Below are positions 17,663-26,337 of a stretch of DNA of 64,000 bases, piece by piece. The stretch's first letter is position 1, and every line of letters begins with the position of its first letter. The translations under genes and the position numbers were made by a program. Origin of the DNA: G965220075 sp965220075 (lineage in GTDB: Bacteria > Chloroflexota > UBA11872); contig OZ244806.1 of NCBI GenBank assembly GCA_965220075.1, forward strand, positions 1,364,001 to 1,428,000, in the 5' to 3' direction. The notes under the pieces are model-generated. The model was not told the DNA's origin. It saw nothing but the letters and a program-made list of their open reading frames with translations, and made no database searches.

Positions 17663-20600
17663 CTTCTTCGGAGACAGCCGCGTACGGGCCGATAGTGCTC
17701 GGCGGACTGAGGGGTTTCCAACGAAAGACAGCAGAGTACGCCTTCGAACGGCTGTACAAGGCCGAGGACAGCACACGGCGATTCTTGGTAGCGGATGAGG
17801 TTGGACTCGGTAAGACTCTGGTCGCTGCCGGCGTCATCGCGCTCACAATCGATCAGCTGCGTGCCTGCGGCACACCTCGCGTTGACATAATCTATATTTG
17901 CTCAAATCAGGCAATCGCGCGCCAGAACGTCGATCGGATCAGGCACCGCCTCCGGATCAAGCGCCTCGAACCAATGGCGGAGCGCATCACGCTGCTGCCT
18001 TACCGTCTCCAAACACTCGACCAGCCGGTGAACCTGGTCGCGCTTTCGCCGGGTACGTCCTTCACCGCTGCCGGTGCGGAAGGGGTGGTCGAGGAACGAG
18101 TCATCCTCTTTCGAATGCTGACGCAAGCGTGGGGCAGGCTCGGTCGCAGCGCGCGTCAGGTCTTCCGTGGCAATCTCCGCACCATTGCTCGGTTTCGCGA
18201 ATACGAGTCGTGGATCCGGGAACGGCACATCGACCCGGGTATCGTGCGACGATTCCGCGCGGCTGTCGGTGGTCCAGGCTCCCCGTTGCATTGTGAGTTT
18301 GAACAGGTGCGTGATCGGATCGCGCAGCGCCACGATCGGGAGGCGCGAGAACAACGACGCACGTTCGTCGCGAAGCTTCGTCGAGTCCTCGCCCGCGCCT
18401 GTTTGGATGCTCTCGAGCCCGACCTTGTGATTTTGGATGAGTTTCAGCGCTTCCGAGATCTGCTGGACCCGGGGACAGAGAGTGGGGAGTTGGCGCAACA
18501 CCTCTTCGATTACGAAGACGATCACACTCAGGTTCGCACGCTGTTGCTCTCGGCAACGCCCTACAAGATGTACACGCTCAGTCACGAAACGGACGACGAT
18601 CACTACCGAGATTTTCTACAGACCATTCGGTTTCTTAAGAGTCGCCGCGGATCGATCAGGGGCTTGGAGGTTTCCCTGCGCGGATTCCGCTCAGAACTGA
18701 CACGCGCGGCGGCAGACCGCGATTTCAGCGGCGCCGCGATGCATCGTCTAACCGTGCACGGCCGGCAGATTCAATCCGCGCTACGACGGGTGATGTCTCG
18801 AACTGAGCGCCGGAGTCGTGGACCGCAGGGTGATCCGATGCTGACCAGCATGGAGATGGGCGTCGATCTGGAGGCTGACGACGTTGAAGCGTTTCTCCAG
18901 GCACGTGAGATTGCCGCCAACGTTGATGCTCCTGGAGTGATGGAGTACTGGAAATCGTCCCCCTATTTGCTTTCGTTCATGGACCAGTACCAACTGTCAG
19001 GGCGCGTGCGGGATGCCGTGGAGGCCGAGCCCAATGGACCGGTTGCGCGGCTCGTACGGCGGAGTCCGCGCCTTCAGTTTCCGCGCCACTCAGCTCGGGA
19101 GCGTCGCTTGGTGTCCGGCGGCAATGGTCGAATGCGGGCGCTCCTACGCGATCTCGCCGACAGTCATCTACAGCACCTGCTCTGGCTGCCGCCGTCGCTT
19201 CCAACACACCAGTTGGGGCGCGAATTCGAGCTGGCTCGGACCGCCACAAAGCGTCTCGTGTTTTCGTCGTGGGCCATGGTGCCGCGCGCGATAGCCATCC
19301 TGGCGAGCTACGACGCCGAGCGTCGATTCATACAGGAGGCCGCTCGCGCCGATCGATATGAAGGCCAGCTGCTGAACTTGACTGGAAGCACATACTCGCT
19401 GGCGGCACTTGTCATCCCGTCCGCGACGCTCGCAGTGGCTGGCAATCCACTCAGGTACGCCGCACGAGACGGACGCGAGCTCGTGCGGGCAATCGAGGAG
19501 CATCTGCGCCCCAAGGTCGATGCGATCACCTGTGATGCGGCGACGGTCGGCCCGCCACAGGAGATTTGGTACGCCGTTGCGCCCCTATTGCTCGACGGGC
19601 AGTCACGCGAGCCCGTTGATTGGCTGCAGGATCCGCCAGTGCCCCCTCGCATGACGACCGAGCGCGACGATTCGGACCCGACGGCTTGGCAGACACTCAG
19701 GGCTCGCATCCTCCAAGGCCTTTCCGACCCATCCGCGTTGGGTCGACCGCCGCGCGACCTTCCCGCAGTGATGGCGGCCTTGGCAGCGGGTTCACCGGCA
19801 AATGCGACGCTCCGAGCGCTGTCGGGAATCACAGGCACGTCTCCCACCGATTGTGAATCGAAGCGCTATGCCATGAGGGCAGCGTGGGCCTTTCGATCTC
19901 TCTTTCGAGCTCCGACTTCTGAGGGCCTTCTGCGAAATATCTACGAACCCCAGGTGCCCGTCGGGCAAGGTGAATACTGGCGCCGCGTGCTGTCCTATGT
20001 GCTCGAGGGCGGGCTCTCCTGCGTGCTTGACGAGTACTTTCACGTCGCCCGAGAAGCGAGCGGTGGCGAGGTGAAAGCTGCCGATCTCGTCGGCGCACTC
20101 TCCCAAACTCTTCAGCTGGCTGCCGGACGCCTGGACGTCGTCCAGTGGGAGAACGAGGCCACCGGAGTCAATCGGGTGACGAATCCTATGCGTCAGCACT
20201 TCGCTCGTCGCTACGCGAACGACAGTCGCAGCGATGCCGACCGGCAAGCGAGTGAACACCTCGATGCCGTTCGGGCCGCGTTCAATTCGCCCTTCTGGCC
20301 ATTCGTGCTGAGTACGACCTCGGTCGGACAAGAAGGTCTCGACTTTCATTGGTATTGCCATGCGGTGGTCCACTGGAACCTCCCGCCAAACCCTGTTGAC
20401 CTTGAACAGCGGGAAGGCCGTGTGCACCGCTATCACGGCCACGCAATTCGGAAGAACATTGCGCAGGCGGTCGGGCCTGAGGTCTGCGAGCGGGCTCGGT
20501 CGGCAGCCGCGAATGATCAATGTCGAAGCATGTGGGACATGGCCTACCAGCTCGCCGACGAGCAGTTTGCCGATGGAGGCGGACTCGTGCCGCACTGGGT

Positions 20601-20826
20601 GTTCACCGAGGGCAACGCGCGCATTCAGCGCCATACACCATTCTTGCCCCTCTCGCGCGAGGCCGACCGCATTGCTGCGCTTCGGCGGTCGCTGGCCGTC
20701 TACCGAATGGTCTTTGGACAGCCCCGACAAGACGACCTCCTTGACTTTCTCTTGCGCGAGGTGCCGGACGAGCGTCGGGACGGTGTGGCAGCAGCTCTGA
20801 CGATCGATCTGAGTCCTCCGACGTGA
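17623..20826 (+). CDS. SNF2-like superfamily 2 helicase of the DUF6361 operon
   Basis: A 1067-residue ATPase. Motif I reads ADEVGLGKTLVAAG (near residue 58), motif II is the DEAH-type variant LVILDEFQRFRDLL (near 265), and motif III reads LLLSATPYKMYTL (near 305). The C-terminal helicase half has TSVGQEGLDFHWYCHAVVHW and EQREGRVHRYHGH (near 900-940). It should move along double-stranded DNA using ATP. The start is TTG 17623 or GTG 17635, both overlapping the PLD gene. With DUF6361 and PLD it forms an apparent three-gene unit. Confidence 0.9.
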   Translation: MERAVGRTRAAKITSSETAAYGPIVLGGLRGFQRKTAEYAFERLYKAEDSTRRFLVADEVGLGKTLVAAGVIALTIDQLRACGTPRVDIIYICSNQAIARQNVDRIRHRLRIKRLEPMAERITLLPYRLQTLDQPVNLVALSPGTSFTAAGAEGVVEERVILFRMLTQAWGRLGRSARQVFRGNLRTIARFREYESWIRERHIDPGIVRRFRAAVGGPGSPLHCEFEQVRDRIAQRHDREAREQRRTFVAKLRRVLARACLDALEPDLVILDEFQRFRDLLDPGTESGELAQHLFDYEDDHTQVRTLLLSATPYKMYTLSHETDDDHYRDFLQTIRFLKSRRGSIRGLEVSLRGFRSELTRAAADRDFSGAAMHRLTVHGRQIQSALRRVMSRTERRSRGPQGDPMLTSMEMGVDLEADDVEAFLQAREIAANVDAPGVMEYWKSSPYLLSFMDQYQLSGRVRDAVEAEPNGPVARLVRRSPRLQFPRHSARERRLVSGGNGRMRALLRDLADSHLQHLLWLPPSLPTHQLGREFELARTATKRLVFSSWAMVPRAIAILASYDAERRFIQEAARADRYEGQLLNLTGSTYSLAALVIPSATLAVAGNPLRYAARDGRELVRAIEEHLRPKVDAITCDAATVGPPQEIWYAVAPLLLDGQSREPVDWLQDPPVPPRMTTERDDSDPTAWQTLRARILQGLSDPSALGRPPRDLPAVMAALAAGSPANATLRALSGITGTSPTDCESKRYAMRAAWAFRSLFRAPTSEGLLRNIYEPQVPVGQGEYWRRVLSYVLEGGLSCVLDEYFHVAREASGGEVKAADLVGALSQTLQLAAGRLDVVQWENEATGVNRVTNPMRQHFARRYANDSRSDADRQASEHLDAVRAAFNSPFWPFVLSTTSVGQEGLDFHWYCHAVVHWNLPPNPVDLEQREGRVHRYHGHAIRKNIAQAVGPEVCERARSAAANDQCRSMWDMAYQLADEQFADGGGLVPHWVFTEGNARIQRHTPFLPLSREADRIAALRRSLAVYRMVFGQPRQDDLLDFLLREVPDERRDGVAAALTIDLSPPT

Positions 20827-20984
20827 GCGCATTAGGCAAATCGGATCCACTCGTGCAGAGTTCTGAAGCGGCGGGTTGCGGAACGCTTCCGAGCGGAAGC
20901 CACGGGTAAGCGTCTCGGGTGGTCGGCTCCCGTTGCTGCCACCAGCCCGCACGGTGTATTTGGCGACTGTGTAGGCTCCGCAAG

Positions 20985-21074
20985 GTGCGCCTCGCAAAGA
21001 ATGCCGGCGACGCGCTCGCGCTGATCGCACGCGTGGCCGGTGTGAAGCCGTCGGCCATGGGGACGGGCTGGTGA
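20985..21074 (+). pseudogene. Short unidentified coding remnant
   Basis: A 29-codon stretch (KNAGDALALIARVAGVKPSA, then a stop) has coding-like composition in a 255-base gap between the helicase and the next gene. It looks like the end of a lost gene, but no family is recognised. The rest of 20827-20984 shows nothing convincing. Confidence 0.25.
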
Positions 21075-21081
21075 ATCGGCG

Positions 21082-21858
21082 ATGCAACTGATTGACAGGC
21101 GCCTGGTCTACTCCGCCACCGATCTGGTCGCGTTCCTGGAGTGCCGGCACCTGGCCAACCTGGAGCGGGCGGTGGCGCTGCGCCACCTGAGGTCCCCGTT
21201 TCGCGTCGACCCGGTGCTGGATCGCATGGTGCGGCGCGGTCGGGAGTATGAGGCGCGCTTCCTGGAATCGCTGGGCGCCGAGAACCTGGGAATCAGGGAA
21301 ATCCGGCCGCCCGACACCGTGTCCCCGAGCCGAGCGGTTGAATCCGAGCGCGCCGTGCAAGCAACACCACTCGGCAAGGCGGATCTGGCAGCGCCTCGTC
21401 GACAAGCGCGGCGCGATTCGGCGCTGCGTCTGCTCATCGACGCGCTCCCGGAGGCGCCCGTCCTGACCTCGTCCGTCGCCGCGGATCTCGTCGGCCGCTC
21501 GCTGCGGGCGACGACGCAGGCGATGGACCAACTGGTGCGCGCGGGGATCCTGGTCCAGATCACGGTCGGTCGGCGCAATCGGGCGTTCGAGGCGCCGGAA
21601 CGCATCGAGGCGTTCACGGCATTCGAGCGGGGTCTCGCGAGCCCGGAGGGCGATACGGCCATCGCGCATCCCTTGCGTCCCGTGCCCCAGCGACCGAATC
21701 GAGCCCGGTCGCCCCGCCCCCTCCGGGCGCGCCCAACGGCATCGGCACTTACAAACGCGGCCTGGATCCGGTGCGTCTTAGGAGGGCTTACTCCCTTAGG
21801 CATAGGCCGACGCGCAGTTGGAGTCAGCGCTCTCGCCGGGGCAGTCGGTGAAGACTAG
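21082..21858 (+). pseudogene. Chimera of a TM0106-like RecB nuclease N terminus and a Fic-protein C terminus
   Basis: Residues 1-72 (YSATDLVAFLECRHLANLER ... GREYEARFLESLG) match the start of the TM0106-type RecB-family nucleases. From about residue 110 the sequence instead matches the C-terminal winged-helix region of Fic-domain proteins: LRLLIDALPEAPVLTSS, TTQAMDQLVRAGILVQITVG and RRNRAFEAPERIEAF. Neither the nuclease active site nor the Fic HPFxxGNGR motif is present. The tail after residue 190 is low complexity. The open frame is the product of a deletion that joined two unrelated defence-type genes. Confidence 0.65.
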
Positions 21859-21907
21859 GAAGGGAGAGCTTCGCTTCGACTGCGACGCCCGTTCCCCTTG
21901 TCCGAGC

Positions 21908-22615
21908 CTACCGGCCCCGCTCGACGCCCCAGAGCAGGATGTGAATGCGCGTCGAGAACCGGTAGCCGCGGCGCGTGCACGCATCGACAAGCCAAGCCGA
22001 GCGCTTGTGGAGTGCGTATACCGAAGCGCCCTGGGGCATCAGGATCACGCGCCTGCGCGGAACCTCATACGCGTCAACAAGGGCTTCGACCTCATCTAGG
22101 TCCGCAGGTGCGTCGACCACGAACTTGAACCACGCGTTCTCCGACTGGGCGAACCATTGCAGCGGTGCTTCGACCAATCGGCCCCGCGTCGTGTTCCCGG
22201 AGTTCGCCAGCTTCGGCGAGACGTTCCACTGCGCGACCTGCCGTCGCAGGAGAGGCTGGGGCTTGAACGTCCCGTTGGTCTCGACCTCGATGCGGTGCCC
22301 CGCGCTCGTGAGTGCCTCGGCAACGTCCAGAAGCGCATCCTGCTGCATCAGCGGTTCTCCGCCTGTGATGACTACGTTCTCCACGCCGAGTGCAATCACT
22401 CGGCCAACGATCTCGGCGGCCGGCGTGTTCGCAATCTCAACCTGAGGGTCGTAATGCGCCCAGTCCCACGTGTACTTCGTGTCGCACCAGGTGCATGCGA
22501 GGTTGCACAGCGAAAATCGGACGAAGGTGCTGGGGCGTCCGGCCGAGACCCCTTCCCCTTGGATGGAGGCGAAGATTTCCGGTTCACCGGACGGCAGAAG
22601 AGCCAGCTTTGGCAA
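21908..22615 (-). CDS. queE: 7-carboxy-7-deazaguanine synthase (QueE), last gene of the CBASS-like operon
   Basis: A 235-residue radical SAM enzyme that contracts 6-carboxytetrahydropterin to 7-carboxy-7-deazaguanine (CDG). Visible are the substrate-loop IQGEGVSAGRPSTFVR (residues 18-33), the cluster motif CNLACTWCDTKYTWD (CxxxCxxC), VITGGEPLMQQ and NVSPKL. Translation starts at TTG, two bases after the stop of a 35-residue peptide gene. No queD or folE lies in the window. Its place behind QueC-like and TGT-like genes suggests it supplies CDG to the immune system rather than to tRNA queuosine. Confidence 0.9.
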   Translation of the reverse strand: MPKLALLPSGEPEIFASIQGEGVSAGRPSTFVRFSLCNLACTWCDTKYTWDWAHYDPQVEIANTPAAEIVGRVIALGVENVVITGGEPLMQQDALLDVAEALTSAGHRIEVETNGTFKPQPLLRRQVAQWNVSPKLANSGNTTRGRLVEAPLQWFAQSENAWFKFVVDAPADLDEVEALVDAYEVPRRRVILMPQGASVYALHKRSAWLVDACTRRGYRFSTRIHILLWGVERGR

Positions 22616-22617
22616 AG

Positions 22618-22725
22618 TCAGGCCCGGAAGCGGTCGGCTAAGGGGAGCAGATGGGCCTTGTGGCGCGGGCGCTCCCCGTCGTAGTCGAGAAGCGGTGGCA
22701 CGGATAGCAACGTCAGCCCAAGCAC
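22618..22725 (-). CDS. 35-residue peptide between PfkB and QueE genes
   Basis: A GTG-initiated frame whose start overlaps the stop of the kinase gene (TAGTG) and whose stop lies two bases before the queE start. The peptide begins VLGLTLLSVPPLLDY and continues DGERPRHKAHLLPLADRFRA. No family is recognised. The exact coupling on both sides is what a real translated gene would look like, but it could also be a remnant read by chance. Confidence 0.4.
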   Translation of the reverse strand: MLGLTLLSVPPLLDYDGERPRHKAHLLPLADRFRA

Positions 22726-23591
22726 TACGCCGACATCAATTCTCGCGCCTGCTCGCAGGCATCAGAAGCCAACAGGTTGCACTCAGTGCGCAGAGCGACC
22801 GCCGCGGCTGCGCATGCCCACCTTGCTGCCGACGCCACCGGCTCACCCTGCGCGAGGCGCGCGGCGAGAACACCGGCAAAGACATCGCCACTCCCTACCG
22901 TGGATCGCGCGCGGACTGGGAATGACGGCACAGGAGTTTGGGTGGCGCCGTCAGCATCGCGCTCGACAATTATGACGCCAGCGTCACCTCGCTTTACTAC
23001 AGCAACATCGAAGCCGATTGGTGGCTGAATCGCAAGTGCTTCAGGGAGAGAATCCGCCCCAACATCCTCAATCGCCTCGCGCTCGTTCGCTAGATAGATG
23101 CGCCTGCGAGCCTGGAGTTGCACGATGGCCTTGGCTTCTCGGGCACGCGACAACCATCCTTGGCGATCCCAGATCATCGTGGCGTCGTCATCGCCAGAGC
23201 CGAGCCATCCCATCTCCACAGGATCACAGTCAGGAATGCCGAACACGACAACGATGCCCGCTTTGGGGATCTCAGGCATCTGAGGTGGCAGCTGCTCGGC
23301 CGGCCGGTACATTGGCCAGGGTTGGGTGCGATCTTCGTGAGTGGGGAACACGAACGTCCCACAGGCGCCCGCGAGCTTAACGAGGGCTCGATCGTCCACG
23401 CCAGCGAGTTCTAGTTCGGCGCGAACTGTCTCCTCGTCTTCGGAACCGACGTAGCTCGCCAAGGCGACGCGAGCACCAAACCTCGCGGCGGCAACCGACG
23501 CGGTCAGCCCGCTTCCGCCATATCGGAGGCGAGGCGCTGTGTCTCCATCGAGAACCTCGCGGAAGACACCCCCGACAACAATCACATCCAT
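22725..23591 (-). CDS. PfkB/ribokinase-family kinase in the CBASS-like operon
   Basis: A 288-residue ribokinase-fold protein. The N-terminal pattern reads DVIVVGGVFREVLDGD and LRYGGSGLTASVAAARFGAR, the GG-x-x-x-N/T-A-type substrate motif. The C-terminal signature reads VRARSTVGSGDVFAGVLAAR, with the anion-hole GSGD that holds the catalytic Asp. Members phosphorylate sugars or nucleosides using ATP. The ATG at 23591 overlaps the glycosylase stop (TGATG). It is not one of the CBASS accessory proteins known to me, so a nucleoside or deazaguanosine substrate is only a guess. Confidence 0.85.
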   Translation of the reverse strand: MDVIVVGGVFREVLDGDTAPRLRYGGSGLTASVAAARFGARVALASYVGSEDEETVRAELELAGVDDRALVKLAGACGTFVFPTHEDRTQPWPMYRPAEQLPPQMPEIPKAGIVVVFGIPDCDPVEMGWLGSGDDDATMIWDRQGWLSRAREAKAIVQLQARRRIYLANEREAIEDVGADSLPEALAIQPPIGFDVAVVKRGDAGVIIVERDADGATQTPVPSFPVRARSTVGSGDVFAGVLAARLAQGEPVASAARWACAAAAVALRTECNLLASDACEQARELMSA

Positions 23592-24361
23592 CACGCGAGC
23601 TGTAGGTCGCCGCGCTGCCAGTCCCAAACGAATAGGTCGAATGCGGCCGGTGGAGCATCAAGTTCGGCGCACCATTCGAGGAAGGCGTTCTCTGCGAATT
23701 CGTAGTCGCGGGGAAGTCGGACGGTCTCGGGAACGCGGCCTGAGTCCGATAGCGCGCGAAGCACATGAGTATCGATGATGGCCAGATCGGCACCCAGACC
23801 GAGGTTCCGGAGCATCCAACTTGCCGTCTTCAAGCCAATTCCAGGACACTCCTTGAGCAACTCCCGACGCTCTTTGCAACTTCCTAGACCACGCAAACGC
23901 TCGTTGAGCGTTGCGTTGTCGCGCAGCCAGCGGCGCGCATTCACAATCACCGATGCCTTCTTTCGTGGGAAGCGGTAGCGTCTGAGCGACCCGTCTTGTC
24001 TGGGCGGCTCGAACGATGGCTGCTCTAGCCTTCGTGCAATGGTCTCGAATAGCGCATCGTCGGACCAATCTTCGGAGAACGGATCCAACTTGGAGATGAT
24101 CGTGGCGGCTGATAGTCCTTGCTCGTACTTGATTCCGAACCCGCTAAGCAGGCAAAACAGTAATTCCTGTTCCAGATCCGGCCATGCTAAACACCCCGAT
24201 GGGTGAACAGCCTCGCAGTACAGGTCAGCGACAATCCGCCATGCGTCATCAATCGGCGAATCGCTGGGGAAACCCTGAGCTAATTCGTGCCGATCAACGA
24301 GCTTCCAGTCTTCCTTCATCGACCATGCACGCCCATTGCTCGTCCCTCGGATCCACTTCAA
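23591..24361 (-). CDS. cap11: OGG/AGOG-like HhH-GPD DNA glycosylase (Cap11-like)
   Basis: A 256-residue helix-hairpin-helix base-excision enzyme. The HhH segment ECPGIGLKTASWMLRNLGLG (about residues 169-188) is followed by the catalytic Asp region LAIIDTHVLRAL. The Lys in PGIGLKTAS matches the Schiff-base lysine of OGG1-type bifunctional glycosylases. Type IV CBASS operons carry such an OGG-like gene. The TTG at 24361 overlaps the CD-NTase stop (TTGA); an ATG at 24319 is the alternative start. It would excise a modified purine or process a nucleobase adduct; the substrate is not evident. Confidence 0.85.
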   Translation of the reverse strand: MKWIRGTSNGRAWSMKEDWKLVDRHELAQGFPSDSPIDDAWRIVADLYCEAVHPSGCLAWPDLEQELLFCLLSGFGIKYEQGLSAATIISKLDPFSEDWSDDALFETIARRLEQPSFEPPRQDGSLRRYRFPRKKASVIVNARRWLRDNATLNERLRGLGSCKERRELLKECPGIGLKTASWMLRNLGLGADLAIIDTHVLRALSDSGRVPETVRLPRDYEFAENAFLEWCAELDAPPAAFDLFVWDWQRGDLQLA

Positions 24362-25284
24362 TCGAGCAGTGCTCGCCAGTCATCGACTGATTGACTGTTC
24401 TCCATGGTCCGAGCAATTCTCACAAGGCGCCGCGACATCTCAAGCCTGGCCGGAGACCTCCTTGCCCCTAGGCCCTCGTCAACGTAGCGCGATTGGCCGG
24501 TGACGTCCTGTATGGGGCGCAGTACGTCACGACTCGCGCTGTCGACGAGATGTGTGAGCATGGCTTTCGGGGTTCTCGGTCCTGAGTACTGTCGGAAAGC
24601 GGATAGCGCAAGCGCCTCGACGTGATACCCGCTTGGGCCAGCATCGCCGAGTTGGTTGGCGAGGATGGATTTCGCGAGCTTGATTGCTGGGACGACGGCA
24701 CTGCCTTGGCTCTGATTCGCCTCCGTTAGCGCATTGGCGAAAGCTCGTGGCCGAATCGATGACCATGCCTCACCGTCCGACGAGGAGACAGCGATCTCGG
24801 CACCAATTCTGATCGCGGGCAGCAGCTGAATTTCGGTACCGTCCCGGTACGCCACAGTGACAGCCATTCTTCCCTCGTGGACATTCTGCACGTCACCTAG
24901 CGGAAGGGACTGCTTCAAGGCCGTCGCGAAATCACGCCTGACCTCGGCCGGATCAGTGCCTGACAGTGACTCGCCGCTGAGGAGAACGAGGGCGTCGATA
25001 TCGCTCAGCCCATCGACGTACGTGTGCTTCGCGACTGATCCTCCAAAGAGCAGGCGGTCCACGTCATCGAGTTTGTCCCCAAGCGATTGTTCAATCGCTT
25101 CTAGACTGCTGTTAATCTGCTCTGTGTCACGATTGTTGATAGACGTCAGCGTCTGCTGTAGCAGAGAGTTGACGACTGAGTCTATCCGGCTCTGTTCTAG
25201 GCGCTGTCGAGCCTTCTCCTGAAGCACTTCGATGTCATGAGCGCTAAGGTAGCCGCCGGTCCTGCCGCCGCCACTACCGCCCAC
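24358..25284 (-). CDS. CD-NTase (cGAS/DncV-like nucleotidyltransferase) of a type IV CBASS-like operon
   Basis: A 308-residue nucleotidyltransferase. The active-site motif FGGSVAKHTYVDGLSDIDAL (about 81-100) gives GS and DxD, and the third acidic residue is in GTEIQLLPA. Such enzymes make cyclic or linear oligonucleotide signals on phage infection. The GTG start has GGAGG six bases upstream and lies inside the end of the TGT-like gene. The protein begins Met-Gly-Gly-Ser-Gly-Gly-Gly-Arg, a flexible glycine tail that would expose an N-terminal Gly after Met removal. The C-terminal domain is helical (IKLAKSILANQ). It should be the sensor and signal generator. Confidence 0.85.
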   Translation of the reverse strand: MGGSGGGRTGGYLSAHDIEVLQEKARQRLEQSRIDSVVNSLLQQTLTSINNRDTEQINSSLEAIEQSLGDKLDDVDRLLFGGSVAKHTYVDGLSDIDALVLLSGESLSGTDPAEVRRDFATALKQSLPLGDVQNVHEGRMAVTVAYRDGTEIQLLPAIRIGAEIAVSSSDGEAWSSIRPRAFANALTEANQSQGSAVVPAIKLAKSILANQLGDAGPSGYHVEALALSAFRQYSGPRTPKAMLTHLVDSASRDVLRPIQDVTGQSRYVDEGLGARRSPARLEMSRRLVRIARTMENSQSVDDWRALLD

Positions 25285-26329
25285 CAGAAGCCTCCAATCG
25301 TTCCTGTAGACTTTCGAAGATCAGCTTCAAGTCTGAGCCACGACCAAGGGCCGACCAGTCACCATAGCCGTGTACGAACCGGCGCAAGTCGTCTGTAAGT
25401 CGGCTGAGCTCGTCGAGGTTCTGGATCGAGACGGAGTGCAGCGCCTGCATCCAGCGCTTCTTGATCTGCCTGTCGAGCAGGGCGGCCGCATCGCGATTCA
25501 TTGCGACTCCTTCGCGATAGGCATAGCGGAGCCAGCCCAGTCCATCGAATAACTCCGCCCCGGCCGCGAAGTAGAGCGGGGTGAAAAGAGGATCCAGCCC
25601 GCCAAATACGTGGATCGGCGACTGCACTTGCACCTCATCCAGTTGTCTCCGAAGCCGGGCAATTGCGAGGAGGCGCTCAAGCACGGAATCACCGAGCTCG
25701 CGTTCCGTTACTCCGATAACGTCGAAGGCGCGCAAATCAGACGCATCGGCGTCAGAAAGCCTATCAAAGTGATGGAACCTCGATCCCAATGGAGGCTTCA
25801 GAAGTAGGTTCGATGCAAGGGACACCCGACGTCCAAAAAAGTCTTGGGCAAGACCAATTTGGGTCGTATACGGACCTGTAAAGTCCCAGCTCACAACGAG
25901 TGGCTTCAGGTCGTCGTCAAGATTGTCGATCGTCGACTGATAATCCGATTCATCCCATGAGTGCGGCGCTTCCACATCGGCAGAAAACTGACCCGCAGGA
26001 GGGCCGCCGTTCTTTTCGTACCATCCACTGTCGATTATGAGAATTCTCGGTTGCGCGTAGCGTGACTGATTGAATGCAGCTCTAAAGGCGCCACTATCGG
26101 CGAGCAATTCGTGTGCAACGTCATAGGCGGAGATTAACAACGACTCTTCAATCCCACCGAGCAGTGACTGGCTGTGCACGATAGAGCAAGGTGTCATCTC
26201 GGGCTCGCCACTTGGGACTCTCTGAAAGGGCATAGGTCCAACTGCGCGGCTTGACAAGCTCGGGATCAGCAATGGCGTCGAGACATCTAGACCGTTCCGC
26301 AACCTGATCTTGCGACTACGTGCTAGCAC
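25274..26329 (-). CDS. cap10: TGT-like protein (Cap10-like)
   Basis: A 351-residue protein of the queuine tRNA-ribosyltransferase superfamily. Residues LIIDSGWYEKNGG keep the DSG motif of the TGT active site. PIHVFGGLDPLFTPLYFAAG followed by AELFDGLGWLRYAY corresponds to the barrel strand carrying the nucleophilic Asp. The TGT zinc-binding Cys/His set is not seen. Type IV CBASS loci carry this protein next to a QueC-like protein. It starts at GTG, eight bases after the QueC-like stop, and its last codons overlap the CD-NTase start. It probably handles a 7-deazaguanine group, not necessarily on tRNA. Confidence 0.8.
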   Translation of the reverse strand: MLARSRKIRLRNGLDVSTPLLIPSLSSRAVGPMPFQRVPSGEPEMTPCSIVHSQSLLGGIEESLLISAYDVAHELLADSGAFRAAFNQSRYAQPRILIIDSGWYEKNGGPPAGQFSADVEAPHSWDESDYQSTIDNLDDDLKPLVVSWDFTGPYTTQIGLAQDFFGRRVSLASNLLLKPPLGSRFHHFDRLSDADASDLRAFDVIGVTERELGDSVLERLLAIARLRRQLDEVQVQSPIHVFGGLDPLFTPLYFAAGAELFDGLGWLRYAYREGVAMNRDAAALLDRQIKKRWMQALHSVSIQNLDELSRLTDDLRRFVHGYGDWSALGRGSDLKLIFESLQERLEASGGR

Positions 26330-26337
26330 GAAACCGG

